In this document: piece by piece, positions 1-9,076 of the stretch | Layout: each line of letters begins with the position of its first letter | Position numbering within the stretch: position 1 is the stretch's first letter | Source: Bacillota bacterium | Lineage (GTDB): Bacteria > Bacillota > Clostridia > Lachnospirales > Lachnospiraceae | Reading direction: 5' to 3' | Length of the DNA stretch: 64,000 bases | Assembly (NCBI GenBank): GCA_023414875.1 | Contig: JAEZMV010000028.1 | Location: 496,001-560,000, forward strand | Notes under the pieces: generated by a model | Seen by the model: the letters and a program-made list of their open reading frames with translations, nothing else | Databases searched by the model: none | Told to the model about the DNA's origin: nothing | Program-made: the position numbers and the translations under genes

Positions 1-1
1 T

Positions 2-760
2 ATTAACAGTATCGGCTGTGGAAATTGCCGGAAGACCTATAATGAAGCCTTGCTGGAGTATCTGAAGAAACATGAAGAACAGCTTTGCCCTACCTGTCGT
101 GAGAGAATGATAAAAAACCCATTACGGGTTATTGATTGTAAAGTGCCCTCCTGCAAGGTAATTGTAAAGGACGCACCGAGAACAATAGAATATTTGGATG
201 AAGAATGTAAGAATCATTTTGAGGAATTGAAAGCCCTGCTTACTGAGATGGGAATCCCCTACGAGATAGATACCGGTATTGTTAGGGGCTTGGATTATTA
301 TACAAAAACCGTATTTGAGTTTGTAAATGCGGAAGGCTTTACTTTATGTGGTGGAGGAAGATATGATAATCTGGTTCATGAAATTGATGAGAAGCAGGAT
401 ATACCGGCGGTTGGTTTTGGGTTTGGTATTGAACGTATCATCAACGAACTCGCAGCTGAAGGCGTGGAACTTGAGCCGGAGCCTGTGATACAATTATATG
501 TTGGAATACTTGGGAAGGAAGCAAAAGCTTCTGCATACCGGTTGGTTCAAAAGCTTCGAAATGCAGGGGTCGTAGTTGAAACTGATTATATGGATCGTAG
601 TGTCAAAGCACAGATGAAATATGCGAATAAAATTGGAGCTAAGAACACGGTTATTATCGGTGCTGACGAGTTATCAAATAATAAAGTCAATGTAAAGAAT
701 ATGGAAACAGGAGAGCAAACTGAGGTTTCTTTGGATAAAATAGCAGAATTATTTCTGTAA
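2..760 (+). CDS. hisS: Histidyl-tRNA synthetase, C-terminal part (5' end outside window)
   Basis: This is the 3' portion of a class II aminoacyl-tRNA synthetase that charges tRNA-His with histidine in the cytoplasm. The frame is open from base 2 and so continues upstream of the window. The segment holds the cysteine-containing insertion (GCGNC, CPTC) seen in many HisRS, the motif RGLDYYTKTVFEF that builds the histidine pocket, CGGGRYDNL, and the motif 3 stretch GFGFGIERI. The C-terminal anticodon-binding domain follows from about IQLYVGILG and ends with a normal stop. About 250 codons are shown, a little over half of a typical enzyme. Its pairing with aspS downstream is the usual Firmicute arrangement. 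Confidence 0.97.
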   Translation: MNSIGCGNCRKTYNEALLEYLKKHEEQLCPTCRERMIKNPLRVIDCKVPSCKVIVKDAPRTIEYLDEECKNHFEELKALLTEMGIPYEIDTGIVRGLDYYTKTVFEFVNAEGFTLCGGGRYDNLVHEIDEKQDIPAVGFGFGIERIINELAAEGVELEPEPVIQLYVGILGKEAKASAYRLVQKLRNAGVVVETDYMDRSVKAQMKYANKIGAKNTVIIGADELSNNKVNVKNMETGEQTEVSLDKIAELFL

Positions 761-868
761 ACAGCCCATAGTAGGTAAATGACGTAAGGTATTCAACAAG
801 AGACAACAGCTAAAAAGTGATATAAATATATTCGAGTGTGTTAATAATTTGTGAAAGGATGGTGTCTT

Positions 869-1171
869 ATGGTAAGACATATTGTTGCATGGAATTATGC
901 CGACGGTTTTTCGGCGGAGGAAAATCAAAAAAATGCAGAGCTGATGAAAAAGGAATTGGAAGGCCTGAAGGATTTGATAGACTCAATTGTATCCATTCAG
1001 GTACTCATTCATCCGGTTGATACTTCTGATTCTGATATCCTGCTGGATATTGTTTTCGAGAGCGAAGAAGCATTGAAAGCTTATATCGTTCATCCTGAGC
1101 ATGTCAGAGTTGGTACGAATTATGTGAAACCGGTAGTAAAAAACCGTAAATGCATGGATTTCTTCTTGTAA
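869..1171 (+). CDS. Dabb-domain (stress-responsive alpha/beta barrel) protein
   Basis: A 100-residue protein beginning MVRHIVAWN, the typical start of Dabb (dimeric alpha-beta barrel) proteins. These small ferredoxin-like-fold proteins are stress-associated or act as accessory enzymes, and most have no known substrate. The conserved pattern of an N-terminal strand, a helix around residues 18-35 (EENQKNAELMKKELEGLK) and the late motif YIVHPEHV fills the whole chain. I start at the ATG at 869 because AAAGGATGG lies seven bases upstream; a GTG at 851 in the same frame has no such site. It sits between hisS and aspS and is probably co-transcribed with them. The family call is firm; the function is unknown. 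Confidence 0.85.
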   Translation: MVRHIVAWNYADGFSAEENQKNAELMKKELEGLKDLIDSIVSIQVLIHPVDTSDSDILLDIVFESEEALKAYIVHPEHVRVGTNYVKPVVKNRKCMDFFL

Positions 1172-1243
1172 TATCTTGGTAAAACCTAGAAACAAAAAAT
1201 ATAAAACGGATTAAAATATTTCATTAAGGAGAAGGAAGAGACC

Positions 1244-3034
1244 ATGGCAGAATCAATGAAGGGCTTACACAGAAGCCACAGATGTACCGAAGTTTCCGGT
1301 AAAAATATAGGTGAAACAGTTACCATCATGGGCTGGGTTCAGAAAAGCAGAAATAAAGGCGGGATCATCTTTGTTGATATGAGAGACCGTTCAGGATTAT
1401 TACAGGTTATATTTGAAGAAAGCGATTGTGGAAGCGAAAACTTTACAAAAGCAGAACGCCTGAGAAGTGAATTTGTAATTGCAGTTATTGGAAAGGTAGA
1501 GGCACGATCCGGAGCTGCCAATGAAAATCTGGCAACAGGACAGATTGAGATAAGGGCTAATCAGCTTCGAATTTTGTCAGAAGCAGATACACCTCCGTTC
1601 CAGATAGAGGAGGAATCTAAGACAAAGGAAGAATTAAGGCTAAAATACCGTTATTTGGATTTAAGAAGACCGGACCTTCAGAGAAATATTATTCTTCGTA
1701 GCAAGGTGGCAAACATTACTCGTCAATTCTTGGAGAGTGAAGGCTTTTTAGAGATTGAGACACCGATGTTAACGAAAAGTACACCGGAAGGAGCAAGAGA
1801 TTATCTGGTACCAAGCCGTGTGCATCCAGGCAATTTCTATGCTTTACCACAATCACCCCAGTTATTTAAGCAGCTTCTTATGTGTGCCGGTTATGACAGG
1901 TATTTTCAAATTGTTAAGTGCTTCCGTGATGAGGATCTTCGTGCCGACAGACAACCGGAGTTCACGCAGATTGATATGGAATTGTCCTTTGTGGATGTAG
2001 ATGACGTACTCAGTGTAAATGAAAGACTTCTCCATAAGATGTTTCAGGAAAGCATAGGAATTGATATTCCGTTGCCAATCCAAAGAATGACTTATGCAGA
2101 GGCTATGGATCGCTATGGATCTGATAAACCGGACATCCGTTTTGGCCTTGAGCTTAAGAATGTATCAGAAGTAGTAAAGGGCTGTGGCTTCAGTGTATTT
2201 ACGGGAGCGTTGGAAAAGGGCGGTTCTGTTCGTGGTATCAATGCAGAAGGACAAGCAGAAATGCCTAGAAAGAAGATTGATGCACTGGTTGATTTTGCAA
2301 AGGATTACGGTGCTAAGGGTCTGGCTTACCTAGCGATTGAGGCAGAGGGTACCTATAAATCCTCCTTTGCTAAGTTCATGACGGAGGAAGAATTACAGGC
2401 ACTGGTTTCAGCCATGAATGGTAAACCGGGAGATCTCTTGTTATTTGCAGCAGATGAAGAGGATACTGTATTTGCAGTACTGGGTGCCTTAAGATTAGAA
2501 ATAGCCAGAAATTTAGGTTTACTGAATAAAAGCGAATATAAATTCCTCTGGGTTACAGAATTTCCGCTCCTGGAATATTCAAAGGAAGAGGGAAGATATA
2601 CAGCAAAGCACCACCCGTTTACTATGCCTATGGACGAAGACCTGGCTTTACTGGATACTGATCCCGGCAAGGTTAGAGCAAAGGCATATGATATCGTGTT
2701 GAATGGTACAGAGATCGGAGGAGGATCCGTCAGAATCTTTCAGAGCGATGTTCAAGAGAAGATGTTTGAAGTACTTGGATTTACCAGGGAATCAGCTTAC
2801 GAACGGTTCGGTTTCTTATTAAATGCATTTAAGTATGGTGTTCCACCTCATGCAGGATTGGCTTACGGCTTAGATCGTCTGGTAATGCTTATGGCGAAGG
2901 AAGACAGTATTCGTGATGTGATTGCTTTCCCTAAGGTAAAGGATGCTTCCTGTCTTATGACTGAAGCTCCGAATGTGGTTGAGAACAAGCAGCTTAAGGA
3001 ACTTTTTATCGCTCTTGATGTAGAGCAAAATTAG
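1244..3034 (+). CDS. aspS: Aspartyl-tRNA synthetase
   Basis: A full-length 596-residue bacterial-type aspartate--tRNA ligase. The N-terminal OB-fold anticodon-binding domain includes GWVQKSRNKGGIIFVDMRDRSG. The class II catalytic core begins near residue 130 with motif 1 in EGFLEIETPML and motif 2 in RCFRDEDLRADRQPEFTQID (here KCFRDED). The bacterial GAD insertion domain lies around residues 290-420, and motif 3 is GLAYGLDRLVML. The length matches the family. AAGGAGAAGG precedes the ATG at 1244. It acts in the cytoplasm, charging tRNA-Asp for translation. The next gene begins four bases after its stop, so the two are one transcript. Confidence 0.98.
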   Translation: MAESMKGLHRSHRCTEVSGKNIGETVTIMGWVQKSRNKGGIIFVDMRDRSGLLQVIFEESDCGSENFTKAERLRSEFVIAVIGKVEARSGAANENLATGQIEIRANQLRILSEADTPPFQIEEESKTKEELRLKYRYLDLRRPDLQRNIILRSKVANITRQFLESEGFLEIETPMLTKSTPEGARDYLVPSRVHPGNFYALPQSPQLFKQLLMCAGYDRYFQIVKCFRDEDLRADRQPEFTQIDMELSFVDVDDVLSVNERLLHKMFQESIGIDIPLPIQRMTYAEAMDRYGSDKPDIRFGLELKNVSEVVKGCGFSVFTGALEKGGSVRGINAEGQAEMPRKKIDALVDFAKDYGAKGLAYLAIEAEGTYKSSFAKFMTEEELQALVSAMNGKPGDLLLFAADEEDTVFAVLGALRLEIARNLGLLNKSEYKFLWVTEFPLLEYSKEEGRYTAKHHPFTMPMDEDLALLDTDPGKVRAKAYDIVLNGTEIGGGSVRIFQSDVQEKMFEVLGFTRESAYERFGFLLNAFKYGVPPHAGLAYGLDRLVMLMAKEDSIRDVIAFPKVKDASCLMTEAPNVVENKQLKELFIALDVEQN

Positions 3035-3038
3035 CTGT

Positions 3039-3320
3039 ATGGAGCAATTTTTATTATTTTTTGCTTTAAGCTATCTTGCTGTTATGACGGTGGTTGGATT
3101 TGCGATGATGGGAATAGATAAACGCAAATCAATTAAAAAAGCTTGGAGAATCCCTGAGCGAACTTTATTTCTCATAGCTTTTCTTGGAGGGGGAATCGGA
3201 GCCTTCCTGGGAATGTATATGTTCCGGCATAAAACAAAGCACAGCAGCTTTGTTATCTTGCTTCCGGTGGCTGCAGTAATTGACTCTATCCTAATACTGA
3301 AATTATTTCAAATTATTTAA
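3039..3320 (+). CDS. DUF1294 small membrane protein
   Basis: A 93-residue protein with three hydrophobic segments and the signature of the DUF1294 family: MGIDKRKSIKKAWRIPERTL followed by a glycine-rich stretch (GGGIGAFLGMYMFRHKTKH). Family members are small inner-membrane proteins of unknown role, sometimes fused to a cold-shock domain in other bacteria. It starts four bases after the aspS stop and lacks a strong independent ribosome site, which suggests translational coupling. A hairpin terminator begins five bases after its stop and closes this operon. The membrane location is predicted; the function is not known. Confidence 0.85.
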   Translation: MEQFLLFFALSYLAVMTVVGFAMMGIDKRKSIKKAWRIPERTLFLIAFLGGGIGAFLGMYMFRHKTKHSSFVILLPVAAVIDSILILKLFQII

Positions 3321-3325
3321 TACCA

Positions 3326-3426
3326 AACACCCTCAGTCGTATCTGATGTGACCCTGGAAAGTTAGACCAAAAATCTAACAATTGGGAGGTCAGTTCGTAT
3401 AAAAGTGCCTGAGGGTGTTATTTTTT
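3326..3426 (+). terminator. Terminator with an unusually long, structured loop
   Basis: AACACCCTCAG at 3326-3336 pairs perfectly with CTGAGGGTGTT at 3409-3419, followed by ATTTTTT. The 72-base loop contains a second hairpin, GTTAGA (3361-3366) with TCTAAC (3374-3379), and a possible third pairing, TGACC with GGTCA. It ends the aspS operon. The multi-stem layout is more elaborate than a normal terminator and could be a small structured RNA. Confidence 0.7.
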
Positions 3427-3440
3427 ATGTACAAAATCTA

Positions 3441-3469
3441 TTGACAAAGGCCCATTATTTTGTTATTAT
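3441..3469 (+). promoter_or_regulatory. Sigma-A promoter of the symporter gene
   Basis: TTGACA at 3441-3446 and TATTAT at 3464-3469 are separated by 17 bases, a near-perfect vegetative promoter placed about 70 bases before the symporter start. Direct sequence TTTAAAG is repeated in the short leader (3473-3500). Confidence 0.75.
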
Positions 3470-3540
3470 TGCTTTAAAGTGCCGATGCTTTAAAGCGTTA
3501 AAGCGCCAAAGGACAAAAGCGTAAGGAGAGTGGGGGAAAT

Positions 3541-5103
3541 ATGTTAATCAAAGTTATTTTTTTAGTTTGCTTTTTCACTATCATGGTGTTAGTTGGAGTT
3601 TATTCCAGAAAGCATGCAACTAATGTGGGTGATTTCGTGTTGGGTGGCCGTTCGGTTGGTCCCTGGCTCACCGCATTCGCCTATGGAACTACATACTTTT
3701 CAGCGGTAGTATTTGTTGGGTATGCAGGACAGTTTGGATGGAAATATGGTATATCAGCTACTTGGATCGGTATCGGTAATGCTTTGATTGGTAGCTTACT
3801 GGCCTGGGTTGTCTTAGGACGAAGAACCCGTGTTATGACCCATCATCTAAAATCAACCACTATGCCTGATTTTTTTGGCAGCAGGTATAACAGTAAATCA
3901 TTAAAAATTGTTGCTTCGGCGATTGCTTTTATATTCTTAGTTCCCTATACCGCATCCGTTTATAATGGATTATCTAGATTGTTTGGTATGGCTTTTGATA
4001 TTCCGTTCGAAGCCTGTGTTATCGGAATGGCTGTACTAACCGGTATTTATGTAATCCTGGGTGGATATATGGCAACGGCGATTAATGACCTTATTCAGGG
4101 TATCATTATGCTATTTGGAATCATCGCAGTAGTTGCTTCTGTATTAAATAACAATGGAGGCTTTATCGAGGCTATCGGTAAACTAGCTCAATTTGAAAGT
4201 GATAATCCGGTTACCGCAGGTCAGCCCGGAGTATTTGCTTCCTTCTTCGGACCTGATCCGGTCAATCTGCTGGGTGTTATAATCCTTACTTCCTTAGGAA
4301 CCTGGGGACTTCCACAGATGGTACATAAATTTTACACAATAAAAAATGAAAAGTCCATAAAAGCAGGAACCATTATTTCAACTGTTTTTGCGATAGTGAT
4401 ATCCGGTGGATGTTATTTCCTTGGAGGTTTCGGAAGATTATATGATGGAGATGCTATTAAAGTAGGCGGTGTGTTAGCATATGATGCAATTGTACCTCAC
4501 ATGCTTTCCTCATTATCCAATGTTTTAGTAGGTATTGTTATCATATTGGTATTATCAGCTTCCATGTCCACTCTGGCCTCCTTAGTTATGACCTCAAGCT
4601 CTACGCTAACACTTGACTTTATTAAGGATAATATAGTAAAGAATCTGAGTGAGAAAAAGCAGCTGCTGATTATGAGAATTTTAATTGTTTGCTTTATCGC
4701 AGTATCAGTATTCATAGCACTTGACCCTCCTGATTTTATTGCTCAGCTGATGAGTATCTCCTGGGGAGCACTAGCCGGCTCGTTCTTAGCACCCTTCCTT
4801 TTCGGACTTTATTGGAAGCGTGTTACCAGACCTGCGGTGTGGGCATGCTTTGGATCAGGTGTCGGAATTACTGTTGCCAGTATGATCATAAAGAAATTAG
4901 AGATTGCTATTACGATACCATTCCTGAAAGAGATATTTATGTCACCGATTAATGCAGGTGCCTTTGCAATGGTAGTAGGACTTATCATAGTACCCGTTGT
5001 TAGTATTTTGACTCCTAAGATGGAGGATAAAGTGGTTAAGGATGTATTTGCCTGTTATGAAGAGACGGTAACCGTACATAGGAAGGAATCCATAGAAGAG
5101 TAA
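3541..5103 (+). CDS. Sodium:solute symporter (SSS) family protein
   Basis: A 520-residue integral membrane transporter with about 13 hydrophobic helices, belonging to the SSS family that includes PutP, PanF and the monocarboxylate permeases. Family features visible are the early DFVLGGRSVGPWLTAFAYGTTYFSA segment (residues about 32-56), GGYMATAINDLIQG (the sodium-binding helix region), and SWGALAGSFLAPFLFGLYWKR near residue 400. It couples sodium entry to uptake of an organic substrate that I cannot identify. The location directly upstream of the aryl-acid cluster makes an organic acid or amino acid plausible, but that is inference. GGAGAGTGGGGG precedes the ATG. It has its own promoter and a downstream hairpin. 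Confidence 0.9.
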   Translation: MLIKVIFLVCFFTIMVLVGVYSRKHATNVGDFVLGGRSVGPWLTAFAYGTTYFSAVVFVGYAGQFGWKYGISATWIGIGNALIGSLLAWVVLGRRTRVMTHHLKSTTMPDFFGSRYNSKSLKIVASAIAFIFLVPYTASVYNGLSRLFGMAFDIPFEACVIGMAVLTGIYVILGGYMATAINDLIQGIIMLFGIIAVVASVLNNNGGFIEAIGKLAQFESDNPVTAGQPGVFASFFGPDPVNLLGVIILTSLGTWGLPQMVHKFYTIKNEKSIKAGTIISTVFAIVISGGCYFLGGFGRLYDGDAIKVGGVLAYDAIVPHMLSSLSNVLVGIVIILVLSASMSTLASLVMTSSSTLTLDFIKDNIVKNLSEKKQLLIMRILIVCFIAVSVFIALDPPDFIAQLMSISWGALAGSFLAPFLFGLYWKRVTRPAVWACFGSGVGITVASMIIKKLEIAITIPFLKEIFMSPINAGAFAMVVGLIIVPVVSILTPKMEDKVVKDVFACYEETVTVHRKESIEE

Positions 5104-5135
5104 GATGCAATTTAGTTAGTATTACAAGACATAAA

Positions 5136-5187
5136 GAAGCTGACTCCTGGGGTGAGATAAATTCACCCCTTGAGACAGCTTCTATTA
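5136..5187 (+). terminator. Hairpin after the symporter gene, probable terminator
   Basis: GAAGCTG (5136-5142) pairs with CAGCTTC (5176-5182), and GGGGTGA inside pairs with TCACCCC, giving a long two-part stem. The following tract (TATTAGTG) is poor in T, so termination may be partial. Confidence 0.5.
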
Positions 5188-5230
5188 GTGCGTTATATAG
5201 AATATTTCTATAAAAATTATATAGATTTTA

Positions 5231-5258
5231 TTGTTTTGTTATTGATTAATGATATGAT
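5231..5258 (+). promoter_or_regulatory. Possible promoter of the aryl-acid cluster
   Basis: TTGTTT (5231-5236) and TATGAT (5253-5258) are spaced 16 bases apart, 30 bases upstream of the first paaK start. The -10 is good and the -35 is weak. Confidence 0.45.
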
Positions 5259-5288
5259 ACTTGCATAAGCACGTAGAAGGAGGTTATT

Positions 5289-6596
5289 ATGATTTGGGCA
5301 AAGGAAGAAATGCTTCCAAGAAGTGAGATGGAACAGTTGCAGCTGCAGAGATTACAGGATACTGTTACAAGAATCTATGATAAGGTGCCGGCTTACAGAG
5401 CAAAGATGCAGGAAGCAGGGATAAAACCGGAGGATGTTAAGAGTCTTGAGGATTTAAAACGATTACCATTTACGAATAAAAAAGATTTGAGGGATAATTA
5501 TCCTTATGGTTTATTTACCGTTCCGAGGAAGGAGTTAGTTAGAATTCATGCTTCCTCAGGAACCACAGGCAAACCTACCGTCGTTGGGTATACCAGAAAA
5601 GACTTAGAAACCTGGACGGAATGTGTATCAAGAATTGCTGCCATGGGTGGGGCGACCGAAGAGGATGTTGCTCAAATCTGCTTTGGATATGGAATGTTTA
5701 CCGGTGCCCTGGGACTTCATTATGGACTGGAAAACCTTGGAGCAACGGTATGTCCGACTTCCTCAGGTAATACGCAAAAGCAAATTATGTATATGCAGGA
5801 TTTTGAAACTACACTACTCGTTGCAACTCCTTCCTACGCATTGCATATCGGTGAAGTAGCTAAGCAAATGGGAGTAGATCCAGCGAAGGACCTTAAGCTA
5901 CATATCGGCTTAGTAGGCGGTGAAGGTATGACAGAACCGATGCGACAGGAGATGTATAAGATCTGGGGTTCCGATTTTAAGGTGACCCAGAATTATGGAA
6001 TGAGTGAGTTGATCGGACCCGGTGTATCTGGGGAATGCTTGGAGCTATGCGGAATGCATATTAACGAGGATCATTTCATTCCGGAAATCATCGATCCGGA
6101 AACAGGTGAAGTTCTTCCTCCGGGATCTAAAGGGGAATTGGTAATTACCTGTATCACGAAAGAGGCTCTTCCGTTAATCCGTTATCGAACCAAGGATATC
6201 TCCAGATTAATGTATGAGCCATGTAAATGTGGTAGAACTACTGTAAGAATGGAGAATTTGTCTGGCCGTTCTGATGATATGCTCATTATCCGCGGAGTCA
6301 ATGTATTTCCATCTCAAATAGAAGAAGTATTATTAAAGGTTCCGGAAATCGGTGCACATTACGAGATTGTAGTTGACCGTAAAAATCATATGGACTTAAT
6401 GGAAATTAAGGTGGAGCTGGCTGATGAATCACTTCTTGATTCCTATGCTAAGTTGGGTGAACTGGAACATAGAATAAAAACCAACCTAAGGGTTGTATTA
6501 GGGCTGGATGCTATGATAAAATTGGTGGCACCTAGAAGTTTGCAACGGTTTGAAGGAAAAGCGAAAAGAGTTACCGATTTACGTAAGGATTTATAA
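5289..6596 (+). CDS. paaK: Phenylacetate--CoA ligase family protein (first copy)
   Basis: A 435-residue AMP-forming acyl-CoA ligase of the PaaK family. It activates an aryl acetate (phenylacetate, indoleacetate or a related acid) with ATP and CoA. The P-loop-like motif is HASSGTTGKPTVVGYT at residues about 84-99. Family motifs NYGMSEL and PLIRYRTKD follow, then the hinge and C-terminal domain with SDDMLIIRGVNVFPSQ; FEGKAKRV near the end carries the conserved lysine region. A strong GAAGGAGG precedes the ATG. It is followed by iorAB and a second paaK, which places it in aromatic amino acid or aryl-acid fermentation. Which aryl acid is preferred cannot be read from the sequence. Confidence 0.93.
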   Translation: MIWAKEEMLPRSEMEQLQLQRLQDTVTRIYDKVPAYRAKMQEAGIKPEDVKSLEDLKRLPFTNKKDLRDNYPYGLFTVPRKELVRIHASSGTTGKPTVVGYTRKDLETWTECVSRIAAMGGATEEDVAQICFGYGMFTGALGLHYGLENLGATVCPTSSGNTQKQIMYMQDFETTLLVATPSYALHIGEVAKQMGVDPAKDLKLHIGLVGGEGMTEPMRQEMYKIWGSDFKVTQNYGMSELIGPGVSGECLELCGMHINEDHFIPEIIDPETGEVLPPGSKGELVITCITKEALPLIRYRTKDISRLMYEPCKCGRTTVRMENLSGRSDDMLIIRGVNVFPSQIEEVLLKVPEIGAHYEIVVDRKNHMDLMEIKVELADESLLDSYAKLGELEHRIKTNLRVVLGLDAMIKLVAPRSLQRFEGKAKRVTDLRKDL

Positions 6597-6679
6597 TTTA
6601 CTATATTACATCATGGCACGGTTGTAGGAAAATTAAGATATCAACCGGCCGGTTTTACTTAAGAAAGGAGATTTACATA

Positions 6680-8422
6680 GTGGCAGAGAAAGTTATAATG
6701 CTAGGCAATGAAGCATTTGCCCGTGGAGCTTATGAAGCTGGCTGTAAGGTATCAGCAGCATATCCGGGCACTCCCAGCACTGAAATTAGCGAGAATATTG
6801 TGAAATATGAGGAGATTTATTCCGAATGGTCGCCGAACGAGAAGGTAGCCATGGAGGTAGCGATTGGTGCATCCATCAGTGGCGTCAGGGCATTGGCTTC
6901 TATGAAGCATGTTGGTCTCAATGTGGCGGCAGATCCATTGTTTACAGTTTCCTATATTGGTGTTACCGGTGGACTTGTTACCATCGTAGCAGATGATCCG
7001 GGTCTCTATAGTTCACAGAATGAGCAAGACACAAGAGCTGTGGCAAGAGCAGCAAAGGTTCCGGTCCTAGAGCCAGCAGATAGCCAGGAAGCAAAAGAAT
7101 TTGTAAAGTTTGCTTTTGATTTAAGTGAAAAATATGATACCCCGGTTATTGTCAGATCCACAACCAGATTATCCCATTCCCAAGGAATGGTTGAATTGAA
7201 TGAAAGAATAGAGAGAGAAGATAGACCTTATGTAAGGGACTTTGCCAAGAATGTTATGATGCCCGGTAATGCTAAGGGTCGTCATTTGGTGGTGGAAAGC
7301 AGAGAAGCTGCCTTAGCAGCTGATGGCTGTAGCTTTCCGATCAATCAAGTCGAGTATCAAGATAAGAAAATCGGATTTATTACCTCCGGTATTCCTTACC
7401 ATTACGTGAAAGAAGCATTTCCTGAGGCATCCGTATTAAAGCTAGGTCTTATTAATCCACTTCCTAGAAAACTGATTGAGGAGTTTGCTGCAAATGTAGA
7501 AACCTTATATATCATTGAAGAATTGGATCCAATTATTGAAGAGCAGGTGAAATCCTGGGGTATCAAAGCAACCGGTAAAGATTTATTAACGGTGCAGGGA
7601 GAATACTCCGCTAATCTTCTTAAAAGAGCGATTGCGAATGAAAATATAGTGCTGGCACCGGCAGCGCAGGTACCTAACCGCCCTCCGATATTGTGTCCCG
7701 GATGCCCACACAGAAGTGTATTTTCCATATTGAATAAATTAAAAATTCATGGAGCTGGAGATATCGGTTGTTATACTCTAGGTGCAGTGGCACCATTAAG
7801 CGTAATCGATACCACCGTATGTATGGGTGCCAGTATTTCCTCCCTGCATGGTATGGAGAAGGCGAAGGGTAAGGACTATATCAAAAACTGGGTAGCAGTA
7901 ATCGGTGATTCCACCTTTATGCATACCGGTATTAATTCCTTGATTAATATGGTATATAACAAGGGAACAGGAACGATAATGATTCTTGATAATTCCACAA
8001 CAGGTATGACCGGTCATCAGGACCATGCGGCTACCGGTAAAACCTTAAAAGGGGAAGAGACCTATTCTGTAGATATGGTGGCTCTCTGTAAGGCAGTTGG
8101 TGTAAAGCATGTATATGTTATCAATGCTTTCGACACAGTTGAGTTAGAGAAAGCAATCAAAGAGGCTATAGCACTGGATGAAGTTGCTGTTATTATCACA
8201 AAAGCTCCTTGCGTGCTTTTAGATAAGACTCCGGTATCCAAGCAGTATCGTATTGAAGCTGAGGTTTGTAAAAAATGCGGTATGTGTATGAAACCCGGTT
8301 GTCCTGCATTAACCAAAAAAGAAAATGGAACGATAATTATTAATGATACCATGTGTAATGGTTGCGGTCTTTGTGAGACAGCCTGTAAGTTTGGCGCAAT
8401 CAAACCGGTTCAGTTGAGATAG
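6680..8422 (+). CDS. iorA: Indolepyruvate ferredoxin oxidoreductase, alpha subunit
   Basis: A 580-residue thiamine-diphosphate enzyme subunit that oxidatively decarboxylates aryl pyruvates (indolepyruvate, phenylpyruvate) to aryl-acetyl-CoA and reduces ferredoxin. The N-terminal pyrimidine-binding half begins with GNEAFARGAYEAG and AAYPGTPSTEI. CPGCPHRSVF and GDIGCYTLG mark the TPP-binding half, with GDSTFMHTGINSL as the metal-binding motif. Two 4Fe-4S clusters are visible at the C terminus, ligated by C530, C533, C536, C541 and C559, C562, C565, C569. The start is GTG, set by AAGAAAGGAG. It pairs with iorB twelve bases downstream. The full length is normal for the family. Confidence 0.96.
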   Translation: MAEKVIMLGNEAFARGAYEAGCKVSAAYPGTPSTEISENIVKYEEIYSEWSPNEKVAMEVAIGASISGVRALASMKHVGLNVAADPLFTVSYIGVTGGLVTIVADDPGLYSSQNEQDTRAVARAAKVPVLEPADSQEAKEFVKFAFDLSEKYDTPVIVRSTTRLSHSQGMVELNERIEREDRPYVRDFAKNVMMPGNAKGRHLVVESREAALAADGCSFPINQVEYQDKKIGFITSGIPYHYVKEAFPEASVLKLGLINPLPRKLIEEFAANVETLYIIEELDPIIEEQVKSWGIKATGKDLLTVQGEYSANLLKRAIANENIVLAPAAQVPNRPPILCPGCPHRSVFSILNKLKIHGAGDIGCYTLGAVAPLSVIDTTVCMGASISSLHGMEKAKGKDYIKNWVAVIGDSTFMHTGINSLINMVYNKGTGTIMILDNSTTGMTGHQDHAATGKTLKGEETYSVDMVALCKAVGVKHVYVINAFDTVELEKAIKEAIALDEVAVIITKAPCVLLDKTPVSKQYRIEAEVCKKCGMCMKPGCPALTKKENGTIIINDTMCNGCGLCETACKFGAIKPVQLR

Positions 8423-8433
8423 GGAGGCTTGCC

Positions 8434-9006
8434 ATGGAGACGAAAAATATTATGATAGTTGGTGTCGGTGGACAGGGCACTCTTCTTACAAGTAGGATTT
8501 TAGGAGCATTAACCATACATGCCGGATATGATGTTAAATTATCCGAGGTTCATGGAATGGCTCAAAGAGGTGGCAGTGTAGTTACCTATGTTAGATATGG
8601 TGATAAAGTGAATGAACCGATCGTAGAAGAAGGTCAAGCGGATGTATTAATTGCCTTTGAACGATTGGAAGCTTTACGATATGCCCATTATCTAAAAAAG
8701 GGCGGAGCAATTGTTGTCAATAACCAGAGAATCGATCCGATGCCGGTTGTTATTGGAGCGACCAAGTATCCCGAGAACATCCTTGAGGATTTGGAACAAT
8801 CGCACAGAGTATATAAAGTGGATGCAATTGAAGAAGCTAAGAAGATCGGTAACAGCAAGGTATTTAACGTAATCGTACTTGGAGTAGCGGCACAGCATAT
8901 GAATTTCAGCAAAGAAGACTGGTTAACTGTAATAGAACAAACAGTTCCGGCAAAAACGGTTGAACTTAATAAAAAAGCATTTGAAGTAGGGTATCATCTT
9001 CATTAA
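8434..9006 (+). CDS. iorB: Indolepyruvate ferredoxin oxidoreductase, beta subunit
   Basis: A 190-residue gamma-type subunit of the 2-oxoacid:ferredoxin oxidoreductase family, partner of IorA. The N terminus has the family signature GVGGQGTLLTSRILGA at residues 10-25, followed by SEVHGMAQRGGSV, both typical of this domain, which helps bind CoA. The length is normal. GGGAGGC lies just before the ATG, and the gap to iorA is eleven bases, so the two subunits are co-translated. The complex is cytoplasmic and supplies reduced ferredoxin while making aryl-acetyl-CoA. Confidence 0.95.
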   Translation: METKNIMIVGVGGQGTLLTSRILGALTIHAGYDVKLSEVHGMAQRGGSVVTYVRYGDKVNEPIVEEGQADVLIAFERLEALRYAHYLKKGGAIVVNNQRIDPMPVVIGATKYPENILEDLEQSHRVYKVDAIEEAKKIGNSKVFNVIVLGVAAQHMNFSKEDWLTVIEQTVPAKTVELNKKAFEVGYHLH

Positions 9007-9076
9007 ACAAAAATATAAGCACTCCAACTAAGTTTCGCAATTACTTATTATATTTATTATACGAGGGGGTTTTAGT

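Noticed and set aside
838..1020. Alternative frame overlapping the Dabb gene
   Set aside because: Cysteine-rich random-looking product, no ribosome site, and the Dabb frame has a definite family match.
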